Shown one piece after another: positions 1 to 6,089 of a DNA stretch of 6,644 bases (positions are counted from its first letter, which is position 1; every line of letters begins with the position of its first letter). The stretch spans positions 1-6,644 of the forward strand of contig DAOTUB010000093.1 in NCBI GenBank assembly GCA_034437455.1, in the 5' to 3' direction. The stretch is from DAOTUB01 sp034437455 (GTDB lineage Bacteria; Chloroflexota; Anaerolineae; B4-G1). The translations under genes and the position numbers were made by a program. The notes below the pieces were generated by a model. The model saw only the letters and a list, made by a program, of their open reading frames with translations. It did not search any database and was not told the origin of the DNA.

Positions 1-11
1 AGCGGAGAAGC

Positions 12-75
12 GTATCGAAACCAAGCGGGTCTTTTCGGGGCAATTTGGCTTCCGAGAGCCGCTTGGCTTCGATAC
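12..75 (-). repeat. 17-bp inverted repeat, possible 3'-end hairpin of the operon transcript
   Basis: The arms are 12-28 and 59-75, separated by a 30-base loop. Read on the minus strand the left arm is GTATCGAAGCCAAGCGG and the right arm CCGCTTGGTTTCGATAC, so all 17 positions pair, with one G-U. On the plus-strand transcript the same position would be an A-C mismatch, so the hairpin fits best in the RNA of the operon. The loop can add a few pairs (a short TCT/AGA and CGG/CCG extension with a bulge). No U-run follows at 11-1. It could serve as an mRNA 3'-end stabiliser, a non-canonical terminator or a dispersed intergenic repeat; the sequence alone does not decide. Confidence 0.6.
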
Positions 76-100
76 ACCCTTTCGCTATGCTCCAGGGCAC
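76..100. repeat. Small imperfect hairpin, resembles a dispersed intergenic repeat
   Basis: CCCT at 77-80 faces AGGG at 94-97 around a 13-base loop. The segment resembles the widespread bacterial intergenic repeat type built around CCCTTCGACTCCGCTCAGGG, here degenerate, and abuts the larger inverted repeat on its left. The resemblance is from memory and no database comparison was possible, so family membership is tentative. Confidence 0.35.
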
Positions 101-154
101 TCAGCCGGCGCTGTCCCCTGAACGCTTACTCCTCCTGAACCATGCTCAATGCAG

Positions 155-1342
155 TCAAGACGACTTTAGAAACTGACCGAGCCGCTCCGCTGCTTTCCGA
201 ACCTGCTCCGTCGGCGCGGTGGCAGAGATGCGCACGTATCCCTCGCCAGCCGGGCCAAAGTACGAGCCGGAAGCGATCGCGACGCCCGCCTGCTCCAGCA
301 ACGCCCGCGCAAACTGTTCCGATGACTCCCATTCACCTGGAATCCGCGCCCAGATGTAGAGCGTGGCAGGAGGGCGGGATGTGCTCATGCTCGTCCCCGC
401 AAGTCCTTCCACGAGAATATCCAGCCGCTCCCGGTAGATCTCGTTGCGCTCGGCGATCCATGCGGGTGAGATGGAGAGCGCCCGGACGGCCGCCTCTTGC
501 ACCGGACGAAACATCCCCGTGTCCACGTTCGACTTGAGTTGAGCGAGGGCCGCCAGGGTCTCGGCGTTGCCCACCGCCATCCCCACGCGCCAGCCCGCCA
601 TATTGTACGTCTTGGAGAGCGAGTTAAACTCTACCGCCACGTCCGTCGCGCCCTCCACCTGCATCACGCTGGGGGCCACGTAGCCATCGTAGGTCACGTC
701 GGCGTAGGGCGCGTCGTGGCAGAGCAGTAGGTCGTTCTGCCGCGCAAACTCGACCGCCTGGGCCAGGAATTCCAACGGATTGGAAGAATTCGCATCGGCT
801 GTGGCGCCGGTGGGGTTGTTGGGATAGTTCAGCCAGAGCAAGACCGCCTTGTCGAGCGCGTCGGATGGGATGGCGTCGAGATCCGGCAAAAAGTCGTTCT
901 CGGCCAACAGCGGGAAGGTGTACACCTCTGCCTCGGCCAGCATCGTGCCCATGGTGTAGGGCGCGTAGCAGGGATCGGGCACCAGGACCCCGTCACCGGG
1001 GTCGAGACAGGCCAGGGCCAGGTGGGTGATCCCCTCCTTGGAGCCGAGGAGCGGCATCACCTGGCTACCGACGTCGAGCGATACGCCGAATCTCCTTTCA
1101 TAATACGCGACGATCGCCTCGCGCAGCGGGGGAATACCGCCATAGCCGGGATAGCCGTGACGGTCATATTTGCGCGCGGCCCCACAGAGCGCCTCGACGA
1201 TCTCGTCGGGCGGCGGCATATCCGGGTTGCCCACGTCCAGCCGGATCACGTCCACGCCTTGCTGGCGGACGGCGTTGATGTGCTTCGCCCAGCGGGCGAA
1301 ATGGTAAGGCGGTATGTTCGACAAGCGAGTAGAGCGTTTCAT
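155..1342 (-). CDS. PLP-dependent class I/II aminotransferase, LL-diaminopimelate aminotransferase-like
   Basis: A 395-residue fold-type I aminotransferase that would move an amino group between an amino acid and a keto acid, using pyridoxal phosphate in the cytoplasm. Visible landmarks are the substrate-side GNP at 38-40, SKEG at 101-104, Tyr126 in the DPCYAPY segment, NNPTG at 175-179, HDAPY at 209-213 (Asp210 and Tyr213 contact PLP), SLSKTYNMAGWRVG with Schiff-base Lys244 and Arg252, and the carboxylate-binding Arg371 in YVRIS. The CHDAPY and SLSKTYNM segments match the LL-diaminopimelate aminotransferase-like branch. Because it closes a shikimate operon, an aromatic-amino-acid or prephenate aminotransferase role is equally plausible, so no symbol is given. 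Residues 183-190 look like a short insertion before the usual EFL(F) segment. The start is well supported: ATG overlaps the cyclase TGA as ATGA, and AAGGAG (1351-1356) sits 8 bases upstream. Length is normal for the family and no key residue is missing. Confidence 0.9.
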   Translation of the reverse strand: MKRSTRLSNIPPYHFARWAKHINAVRQQGVDVIRLDVGNPDMPPPDEIVEALCGAARKYDRHGYPGYGGIPPLREAIVAYYERRFGVSLDVGSQVMPLLGSKEGITHLALACLDPGDGVLVPDPCYAPYTMGTMLAEAEVYTFPLLAENDFLPDLDAIPSDALDKAVLLWLNYPNNPTGATADANSSNPLEFLAQAVEFARQNDLLLCHDAPYADVTYDGYVAPSVMQVEGATDVAVEFNSLSKTYNMAGWRVGMAVGNAETLAALAQLKSNVDTGMFRPVQEAAVRALSISPAWIAERNEIYRERLDILVEGLAGTSMSTSRPPATLYIWARIPGEWESSEQFARALLEQAGVAIASGSYFGPAGEGYVRISATAPTEQVRKAAERLGQFLKSS

Positions 1343-2931
1343 TCAGTGTTCTCCTTATTGGTTAGATTTTGAAGGGTATAAACCTGCACGGGTTCACGTT
1401 TTCCGCGCACCGGCACCTGCCCGACGGGTCGCAGCAACTCGGGCGATTGCGCGGCTGCCGCCGTCGCCTCGCTGATCAGGACGGCGGCGTCCAACTCTTT
1501 CGTCATCGAATCCAAACGGCTGGCCAGGTTGACCGCGTCGCCGATGACCGTGCACTCCAGCCGTTCCGAGCTGCCCACGTTTCCGGCCAATATCTGCCCG
1601 GTCGCCACGCCCACGCCGATGCGCAGCGAAGGCTCTCTCCGACGGACCTGGTCTTGATTGAAAGTCTCGAGCGCCCGCAGCAGCATCCCGGCCGTCTGTA
1701 TCGCGCGCCGGGCATGATCGGCTGCCGGGTTGAGCGGCGTGCCGAAAACGGCCAGCAGGCTATCGCCGCCAAATTTGTTGACCAGCCCGCCGTGCTCGAT
1801 GACGACATCGGACATGGCGTCGAAATAGCGGTTGAGCAACGCGATCAAAGCATCCGGTTCCAACCGTTCGGTCATCGAGGTGAAACCACGAATGTCGGCA
1901 AAGAGGATCGTGGCGTCCGTCATCTGCCCGCCCAGCTCGACCCCGTGCTCAATGGCGTGCTCGGCGACCTGCGGCGTCACGTAGAGACTGAACAGACGCC
2001 GGATGACGTCCTCGCGGCGCAGCCCGTCGACCATCGCGTTGAACCCCTCTGCCAGGCGGCCCAGTTCGTCGTTCGAGGTGACCTCCAGCCGGTGCTCCAG
2101 ATCGCCGTCCTGCACGGTGTCCATGCGTTTGCCCAGCGTCTCCAGCGGCTCGATCAGCGACGCGCCCAGCGTTTGAGCGAGCACCGCTGCCTCGAGCGCG
2201 CCCACGATGGCGAGGAACAACTCCAGGCGCAACAGCTTGGCGAGCAACGCTTCGGGCTGCGACGAGTTTGCGATCTGCACGGCCTGGTTGTAGGAGAGAA
2301 CCGCCAGGAGTATCAGCGGCATAGCGCCCATCACGAACAGGATGAGCATGCGTCTCCTGATGGTCATACGAAAAGCAGGAGTTTGGCTCAACACTCCATC
2401 GGGGAAGAAGAGAGAGAGTTCAGAACGCCAGACTCTTTCGCTGGCAAAATAGACCAGGGCAGCCGTGATCGGCCCGGCGATACCAACGGCGCCTAGCGCA
2501 ATGATGACAAACGACGTCCAATCAAATCCAGGTTCTTGACCGACAAAACCCGCGAAGATCCCAGAGAAAAGTCCAGCCAATAACCACATCCCCCACGAAA
2601 CGCCGGCCGAGTACGCCGGCACGTGCAGCGCCAACTGGCGAATGCGCGGCGCAGCCGGTTCACACTCACCGCCCCGGGTAGCCTCGAGATACCAGGCCCA
2701 CATAGGCGCTTCTCGTCGCCCCGCGATGGAACTGCCCAATATCAATAGACTCACCGTCATCAGGATCATGATGAGCACTGTCGGATCAAACCCAGTCGCC
2801 GCTTCCTCTGTAGAGCCGAATTGAACGTTGGAGAAATAGAACGTGGTCAAAAAAGCTCCGCAGACGTTGGCCCCTACAGTGATCCACGTGAGATGCCGTC
2901 GGATACGCCGGTAACGCGCGCTCGGTTTCAT
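1339..2931 (-). CDS. Membrane-bound class III (IIIb-type) adenylate cyclase with HAMP domain
   Basis: A 530-residue protein predicted to make cAMP from ATP at the inner face of the membrane. Six hydrophobic helices are visible at roughly 14-34, 51-70, 109-129, 140-161, 194-213 and 236-256. A HAMP linker follows (about 256-308, with the EPLETL start and DELGRLAEGFNAM), then the cyclase domain (about 335-520). The metal aspartates are Asp346 (FADIRGFT) and Asp390 (KFGGDS). The purine-selecting pair is Lys386 and Thr461, the transition-state pair Asn468 and Arg472 (VNLASR), and Lys511 is the likely phosphate lysine. Lys plus Thr is the adenylate cyclase class IIIb pattern, so ATP rather than GTP is expected. 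Six helices plus HAMP plus a IIIb domain is also the layout of the mycobacterial Rv1318c/Rv3645 group. The catalytic set is complete, so a homodimer should be active. Its ATG overlaps the aroQ TGA, placing it inside an aromatic biosynthesis operon, which is unusual. The input sensed by the helices cannot be told. Confidence 0.92.
   Translation of the reverse strand: MKPSARYRRIRRHLTWITVGANVCGAFLTTFYFSNVQFGSTEEAATGFDPTVLIMILMTVSLLILGSSIAGRREAPMWAWYLEATRGGECEPAAPRIRQLALHVPAYSAGVSWGMWLLAGLFSGIFAGFVGQEPGFDWTSFVIIALGAVGIAGPITAALVYFASERVWRSELSLFFPDGVLSQTPAFRMTIRRRMLILFVMGAMPLILLAVLSYNQAVQIANSSQPEALLAKLLRLELFLAIVGALEAAVLAQTLGASLIEPLETLGKRMDTVQDGDLEHRLEVTSNDELGRLAEGFNAMVDGLRREDVIRRLFSLYVTPQVAEHAIEHGVELGGQMTDATILFADIRGFTSMTERLEPDALIALLNRYFDAMSDVVIEHGGLVNKFGGDSLLAVFGTPLNPAADHARRAIQTAGMLLRALETFNQDQVRRREPSLRIGVGVATGQILAGNVGSSERLECTVIGDAVNLASRLDSMTKELDAAVLISEATAAAAQSPELLRPVGQVPVRGKREPVQVYTLQNLTNKENTE
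1351..1356 (-). promoter_or_regulatory. Shine-Dalgarno site for the aminotransferase, inside the cyclase 3' end
   Basis: AAGGAG on the minus strand, 8 bases before the ATG at 1342. It is embedded in the last codons of the cyclase (the NKENTE tail), so ribosomes finishing the cyclase stop on top of the next start. It fixes the aminotransferase start codon. Confidence 0.75.
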
Positions 2932-3389
2932 CGCGCCTCCTCCTCACGGTCTATCAAATAATCCAGCAGCGCCGTCAATCCCAAAAGATAGCTGCGCCAG
3001 CCCAAGCCGCTGATCTGCCCCACGCAAACGGGCGCGATGAGCGATGTGTGACGGAACGGCTCGCGGGCGTGGATGTTCGAGAGATGCACCTCCACCGCCG
3101 GAAGGCCCACCCCGGCGATCGCATCGCGCAGCGCGATACTGGTGTGCGTGTACGCGCCGGGGTTGATGAGCACGCCGTCGGCCCAGCCCAGCGCCTCGTG
3201 CAGCGCGTCGATGAGCGCGCCCTCGTGGTTGGATTGGACGACGCGCAACTCCGCGCCGCGTTCAGCCGCCGTCGCACGCAGCGCCGCGTTGATTTCGTCC
3301 AGCGTCGTGTGGCCGTAGGTATCAGGCTCTCGCTGCCCCAGCAGGTTGAGGTTGGGACCGTGGAGCACCAGGACCTGGAGAGTTTTCAT
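2928..3389 (-). CDS. aroQ: 3-dehydroquinate dehydratase, type II
   Basis: A 153-residue enzyme for the third shikimate step, dehydrating 3-dehydroquinate to 3-dehydroshikimate through an enolate intermediate; the family forms dodecamers in the cytoplasm. The type II signature is clear: HGPNLNLLGQREPDTYG at 10-26 with catalytic Arg20 and Tyr25, SNHEG at 53-57, INPGAYTHTS at 75-84 with Asn76 and His82, and VEVHLSNIHAREPFR at 99-113 with catalytic His102 and Arg113. Length is typical (about 140-160). The reading frame stays open up to 3482, but that extension is Arg/Gly/Ser-rich, has no counterpart in the family and would overlap aroKB by nearly 100 bases. The chosen ATG gives the canonical MKTLQVLVLHGPN start and an ATGA overlap with the aroKB stop. 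Its Shine-Dalgarno is weak (GGGGG at 3394-3398), so translation probably depends on coupling to aroKB. Confidence 0.96.
   Translation of the reverse strand: MKTLQVLVLHGPNLNLLGQREPDTYGHTTLDEINAALRATAAERGAELRVVQSNHEGALIDALHEALGWADGVLINPGAYTHTSIALRDAIAGVGLPAVEVHLSNIHAREPFRHTSLIAPVCVGQISGLGWRSYLLGLTALLDYLIDREEEAR
2936..2945 (-). promoter_or_regulatory. Strong Shine-Dalgarno for the cyclase, encoding the Glu-rich tail of AroQ
   Basis: GAGGAGGAGG on the minus strand offers two overlapping AGGAGG registers, 4 and 7 bases before the cyclase ATG at 2931. The same bases encode the consecutive glutamates near the AroQ C-terminus. It is the strongest ribosome-binding site in the window, suggesting good translation of the cyclase. 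Confidence 0.75.
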
Positions 3390-4957
3390 CTTGCCCCCAA
3401 TTTTCGCAGCACAAATTTTACCGTATCCTGCGGCACATCCTCGACGACTTCGACCTCGCCGATGGCGCGAGGAAGCACCCAACGCAGTCCACGCCCGCGC
3501 TTCTTCTTGTCGTGCGCCATCGCCTCCCAGATCTCATCCGCGTCGAAGGGAGGGCAGCGCACCGGCAGCTCCCAGGCCGCGAGCGCCGCCTCGATGCGGT
3601 CGGCAAGCGACGGGTCCGCCCGCCCCAACCTGACGGCGATCCGCGCCGCAGCCACCATCCCGATGCTGACCGCTTCGCCGTGGCGCAGGCAGAAGCCGCT
3701 CAGTTTCTCCAGCCCGTGCCCCACGGTATGCCCCAGGTTGAGCGCGGCGCGGCGGCCCTGTTCAAAGGGATCCTCTTCGACGACGTCAATTTTGACCCGC
3801 AGTGCGCGGGCGAGCTGGGCGGTAGAGATTGGAGAACGGGGATTCGCTTCCAATTCAGCGAAGAGATCGGGCGCGCCGATGACGCCGTGCTTGATCGTCT
3901 CGGCCATGCCAGAACGGATTTCCGCAGCGTCGAGCGTCGCCAGCACAGCAGGGTCGATGAGTACCATCACGGGCTGCTTGAACGCGCCGACGAGGTTCTT
4001 GCCCTGAGGGAGGTCGACGCCGGTCTTGCCGCCCACGCTGGCGTCTACCATCGCCAGGAGCGTCGTGGGTATCTGGGCAAAGCGCACGCCGCGCATAAAG
4101 GAGGCTGCTGCAAAGCCCGCTATATCGCCGGTCACGCCGCCGCCCAGCGAGAGCACCGTGCCGCTGCGATCCAATCCGCCAGCGAGAAACTGGTCGTAAA
4201 GCGTGGCGACGGTAGCGAGGGTCTTGTGCTGCTCGCCATCGGGTATGGAGCAAACAAAGGGCTGAAACCTCGCCGATCGCAGAGCATCCTCAACTTGCTT
4301 GCCGTAGAGCGGCGCGACAACGGGGTTGGAAACGACAGCGACGCGAGTCCCTTCTGGTACGTTCGCCGCACGCAGCGTCCCTCCAACGTGCGCCAACAGC
4401 CCATCGCCAATGTGAATTTCATACTGGCCGCCGGGGCAACGAACAGGAAGAGTGATGATGTCTGTCAGCCCAATCACCTGTGTAGCTACCTCCTCGATTG
4501 AAAGTTTTGTAGTATCAATCTGCCAGGGGATAGCCGTATAAGCCTCGCGGCGCTTCTCCAACAGCCGCTCGATCTCGGCGCGAGGGTCGGCCACGTCGAG
4601 CAGTGGACGATCCGCGTTGTCGTTCACTCGCCGCATAATCTCGTCCGCGTCGCAGGTCAGGCAGACGACGGCGCCGCTCTCCATCATTTGCGCCCGATTC
4701 GCAGGATCAATCAGCGCACCGCCGCCCGTAGCGATCACCAGCCCTTGGCGCGCGCTCAACTCCTCGCAGAGCGTGGACTCGAACTGTCGGAACGCAGCCT
4801 CGCCATCCTCGGCAAAGATGCGCGGGATAGGCTTCCTCGCTCGCGTCTCGATCTCCACATCCATGTCCACGAAAGAATGATCCAGTCGTCGGGCAACCTC
4901 CCGCCCGACGGCGGTCTTGCCCGTGCCCATAAAGCCGGTCACGATGACGTTGCTCAT
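3386..4957 (-). CDS. aroKB: Fused shikimate kinase / 3-dehydroquinate synthase
   Basis: A 523-residue bifunctional enzyme. Residues 1 to about 165 are shikimate kinase (step 5, ATP-dependent 3-phosphorylation). They carry Walker A GFMGTGKT at 8-15, DMD at 31-33, shikimate-binding Arg57 (FRQFE), GGG at 78-80, lid Arg117 (DRPLL) and the EKRREAY segment at 134-140. Residues from about 170 onward are 3-dehydroquinate synthase (step 2, NAD- and metal-dependent cyclisation of DAHP). They carry DGEQHKTL at 240-247, the nucleotide-binding GGGVTGDIAGF at 272-282, PTTLLAMVDASVGGKTG at 297-313, GKNLVGAF at 319-326, probable metal ligands Glu353, His410 and His426, and the HDKKKRG lysines at 482-487. Both active sites look intact, and the linker is only a few residues around 165-175. 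Fused AroKB proteins are known, for example in Thermotoga. The ATG overlaps the aroC stop as ATGA, with GGAG 8 bases upstream. Confidence 0.96.
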   Translation of the reverse strand: MSNVIVTGFMGTGKTAVGREVARRLDHSFVDMDVEIETRARKPIPRIFAEDGEAAFRQFESTLCEELSARQGLVIATGGGALIDPANRAQMMESGAVVCLTCDADEIMRRVNDNADRPLLDVADPRAEIERLLEKRREAYTAIPWQIDTTKLSIEEVATQVIGLTDIITLPVRCPGGQYEIHIGDGLLAHVGGTLRAANVPEGTRVAVVSNPVVAPLYGKQVEDALRSARFQPFVCSIPDGEQHKTLATVATLYDQFLAGGLDRSGTVLSLGGGVTGDIAGFAAASFMRGVRFAQIPTTLLAMVDASVGGKTGVDLPQGKNLVGAFKQPVMVLIDPAVLATLDAAEIRSGMAETIKHGVIGAPDLFAELEANPRSPISTAQLARALRVKIDVVEEDPFEQGRRAALNLGHTVGHGLEKLSGFCLRHGEAVSIGMVAAARIAVRLGRADPSLADRIEAALAAWELPVRCPPFDADEIWEAMAHDKKKRGRGLRWVLPRAIGEVEVVEDVPQDTVKFVLRKLGAR

Positions 4958-6078
4958 CTCGCCATCTCCGCCAGGCTGTCGCCGCCCAGTTTCTCCAACA
5001 GCGCGTCCGCCAGCACCCAGGCGACCATCGCCTCCCCGACGACCGCGGCGGCGGGCACGGCGCAGACGTCGGAACGTTGGTACTGCGTCTCGGCCTGCTC
5101 GCCCGTGGCGAGGTCGACCGAGCGCAACGGTGTGACGGTGGTCGGGATGGGCTTCATCGCCGCCCGCACCACGATGGGCTGACCGTTGCTCATGCCGCCT
5201 TCGATGCCTCCGGCGCGGTTCGAGTTTCGGGTTATAGGTTTCGGGTTTCGAGTTTCGGTTGTGCTCACCACAATCTCGTCGTGTACCTGGGTGCCAGGGC
5301 GGCGGGCATTCTCAAAGGCTGGGCCGATCTCCACGCCCTTGATGGCGGGGATGGACATGACCGCCATCGCCAGCCGCGCGTCGAGCCGTCGCTCCCAGTG
5401 GACGTGGCTGCCGAGGCCAACCCGAACACCGGTACTCGTAACAACAAAGAGGCCGCCGAGCGAATCGCCCGCCTCTCGCGCTGCGTCAATCGCCGCACGC
5501 ATCCGCTCGGCGGCCTCCTCGTCGGGGCAGCGCACGTCGTTGCCCTCTGCCAATGCCCAGAGATCCTCCGCTGGCCGATCGGGGATCGCAGCGACGACGT
5601 CCCCGATCGCGGCGACGTAGCTGCCGACGGCGATGTCGAAAGCGGCGAGCAGGAGCTTTGCCAGCGCGCCCACCGCCACTCGCGCCGCCGTCTCACGCGC
5701 GCTGGCCCGCTCCAACACAGGCCGCGCGTCGCCCAAGCCGTACTTGACCATCCCGGCATAGTCGGCGTGGCCGGGGCGGGGCACAGTCAATTTTGGCAGG
5801 TCGCCCGCGGCCCAGCGGGCGCGCCAGTTGGGCCAGTCGCGGTTTTCGATGCGCAGGCTCACAGGCGCGCCCGTCGTCTGGCCTGCAAGGACCCCGCCCA
5901 GGATCTCCACGCGGTCCCGCTCGATCTTCATCCGCCCGCCGCGGCCATAGCCGGACTGGCGACGGGCCAGGTCGCGGTCGATCGCTTCCACTTCCACTGC
6001 CAACCCGGCAGGCAGCCCCTCCACGATGGCGGTCAGGCAGGGGCCGTGGGATTCTCCGGCGGTCAGGAATTGTAGCAT
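4954..6078 (-). CDS. aroC: Chorismate synthase
   Basis: A 374-residue enzyme for the last shikimate step, converting EPSP to chorismate with reduced FMN; the family is a cytoplasmic homotetramer. Signatures are AGESHG at 7-12 with catalytic His11, RRQSGYGRGGRMKIE at 39-53, RPGHADYAG at 101-109 with His104, RASARETAARV at 124-134, the NRAGGIEGGMSNGQPI block at 287-302 and the QRSDVCAVPAA block at 334-344. Length is usual. The loop just before NRAGG (about 274-287, TETRNPKPITRNSN) is encoded by a heptameric DNA repeat rather than the usual acidic/aromatic loop sequence, while flanking motifs are intact, so the enzyme should work. ATG at 6078 follows AGGAG (6085-6089) by 6 bases. It begins 9 bases after the upstream glycosyltransferase stop and ends overlapping aroKB. 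Confidence 0.97.
   Translation of the reverse strand: MLQFLTAGESHGPCLTAIVEGLPAGLAVEVEAIDRDLARRQSGYGRGGRMKIERDRVEILGGVLAGQTTGAPVSLRIENRDWPNWRARWAAGDLPKLTVPRPGHADYAGMVKYGLGDARPVLERASARETAARVAVGALAKLLLAAFDIAVGSYVAAIGDVVAAIPDRPAEDLWALAEGNDVRCPDEEAAERMRAAIDAAREAGDSLGGLFVVTSTGVRVGLGSHVHWERRLDARLAMAVMSIPAIKGVEIGPAFENARRPGTQVHDEIVVSTTETRNPKPITRNSNRAGGIEGGMSNGQPIVVRAAMKPIPTTVTPLRSVDLATGEQAETQYQRSDVCAVPAAAVVGEAMVAWVLADALLEKLGGDSLAEMAR
5223..5257 (+). repeat. Five heptamer units (RGTTTCG) inside aroC
   Basis: On the plus strand the units are AGTTTCG (5223-5229), GGTTATA (5230-5236, degenerate), GGTTTCG (5237-5243), GGTTTCG (5244-5250) and AGTTTCG (5251-5257). A further imperfect unit may precede at 5216-5222. 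The CGAGTTTCGG ten-mer recurs exactly at 5221 and 5249. It lies in a loop-coding part of aroC; 35 bp is not a multiple of three, but the reading frame is maintained across the region. It looks like a copy of an A/G-rich dispersed repeat tolerated in a surface loop. Confidence 0.85.
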
Positions 6079-6084
6079 GGGTAT

Positions 6085-6089
6085 CTCCT
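6085..6089 (-). promoter_or_regulatory. Shine-Dalgarno for aroC overlapping the upstream stop codon
   Basis: AGGAG on the minus strand lies 6 bases before the aroC ATG and shares bases with the TAG stop (6090-6088) of the preceding gene. This confirms the aroC start and suggests that the upstream gene and aroC are read from one transcript. Confidence 0.7.

Larger units (their letters stand above)
1..154. other. Gene-free stretch downstream of the operon
   Basis: No convincing coding region lies between the aminotransferase stop codon and the left edge of the window. On the minus strand the stretch carries an orphan AGGAGG (131-136) inside a five-codon ATG...TAA frame (143-126), which I do not call as a gene. 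It also holds a strong inverted repeat at 12-75 and a small hairpin-like element at 77-97, listed separately. No clear T-tract follows either hairpin on either strand, so a classical Rho-independent terminator is not evident. What lies further left is unknown. Confidence 0.7.

Noticed and set aside
12..75. Calling the inverted repeat a classical Rho-independent terminator
   Set aside because: The stem is strong but the loop is 30 bases and no U-tract follows on either strand.
126..143. Tiny frame MVQEE with an AGGAGG downstream of the aminotransferase
   Set aside because: Only five codons, and the AGGAGG is inside it with no start codon at a suitable distance after it; most likely chance.
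1369..2496. Long plus-strand open frame of 375 codons opposite the cyclase
   Set aside because: It is fully antisense to a cyclase with complete motifs, its product is rich in His/Gln/Arg with no domain pattern, and such frames are expected opposite GC-rich genes.
3390..3482. Longer N-terminus for AroQ starting at 3482
   Set aside because: The extra 31 residues are Arg/Gly/Ser-rich, lie inside aroKB and are not part of the family; the ATG at 3389 gives the canonical start and an ATGA overlap.
3512..4501. Plus-strand open frame of 329 codons opposite aroKB
   Set aside because: It is a shadow of the aroKB reading frame, with low-complexity Arg/Ala/His composition and no recognisable motif.
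5077..6075. Plus-strand open frame of 332 codons opposite aroC
   Set aside because: It is antisense to an unmistakable chorismate synthase, and its composition is typical of complementary-strand artefacts.
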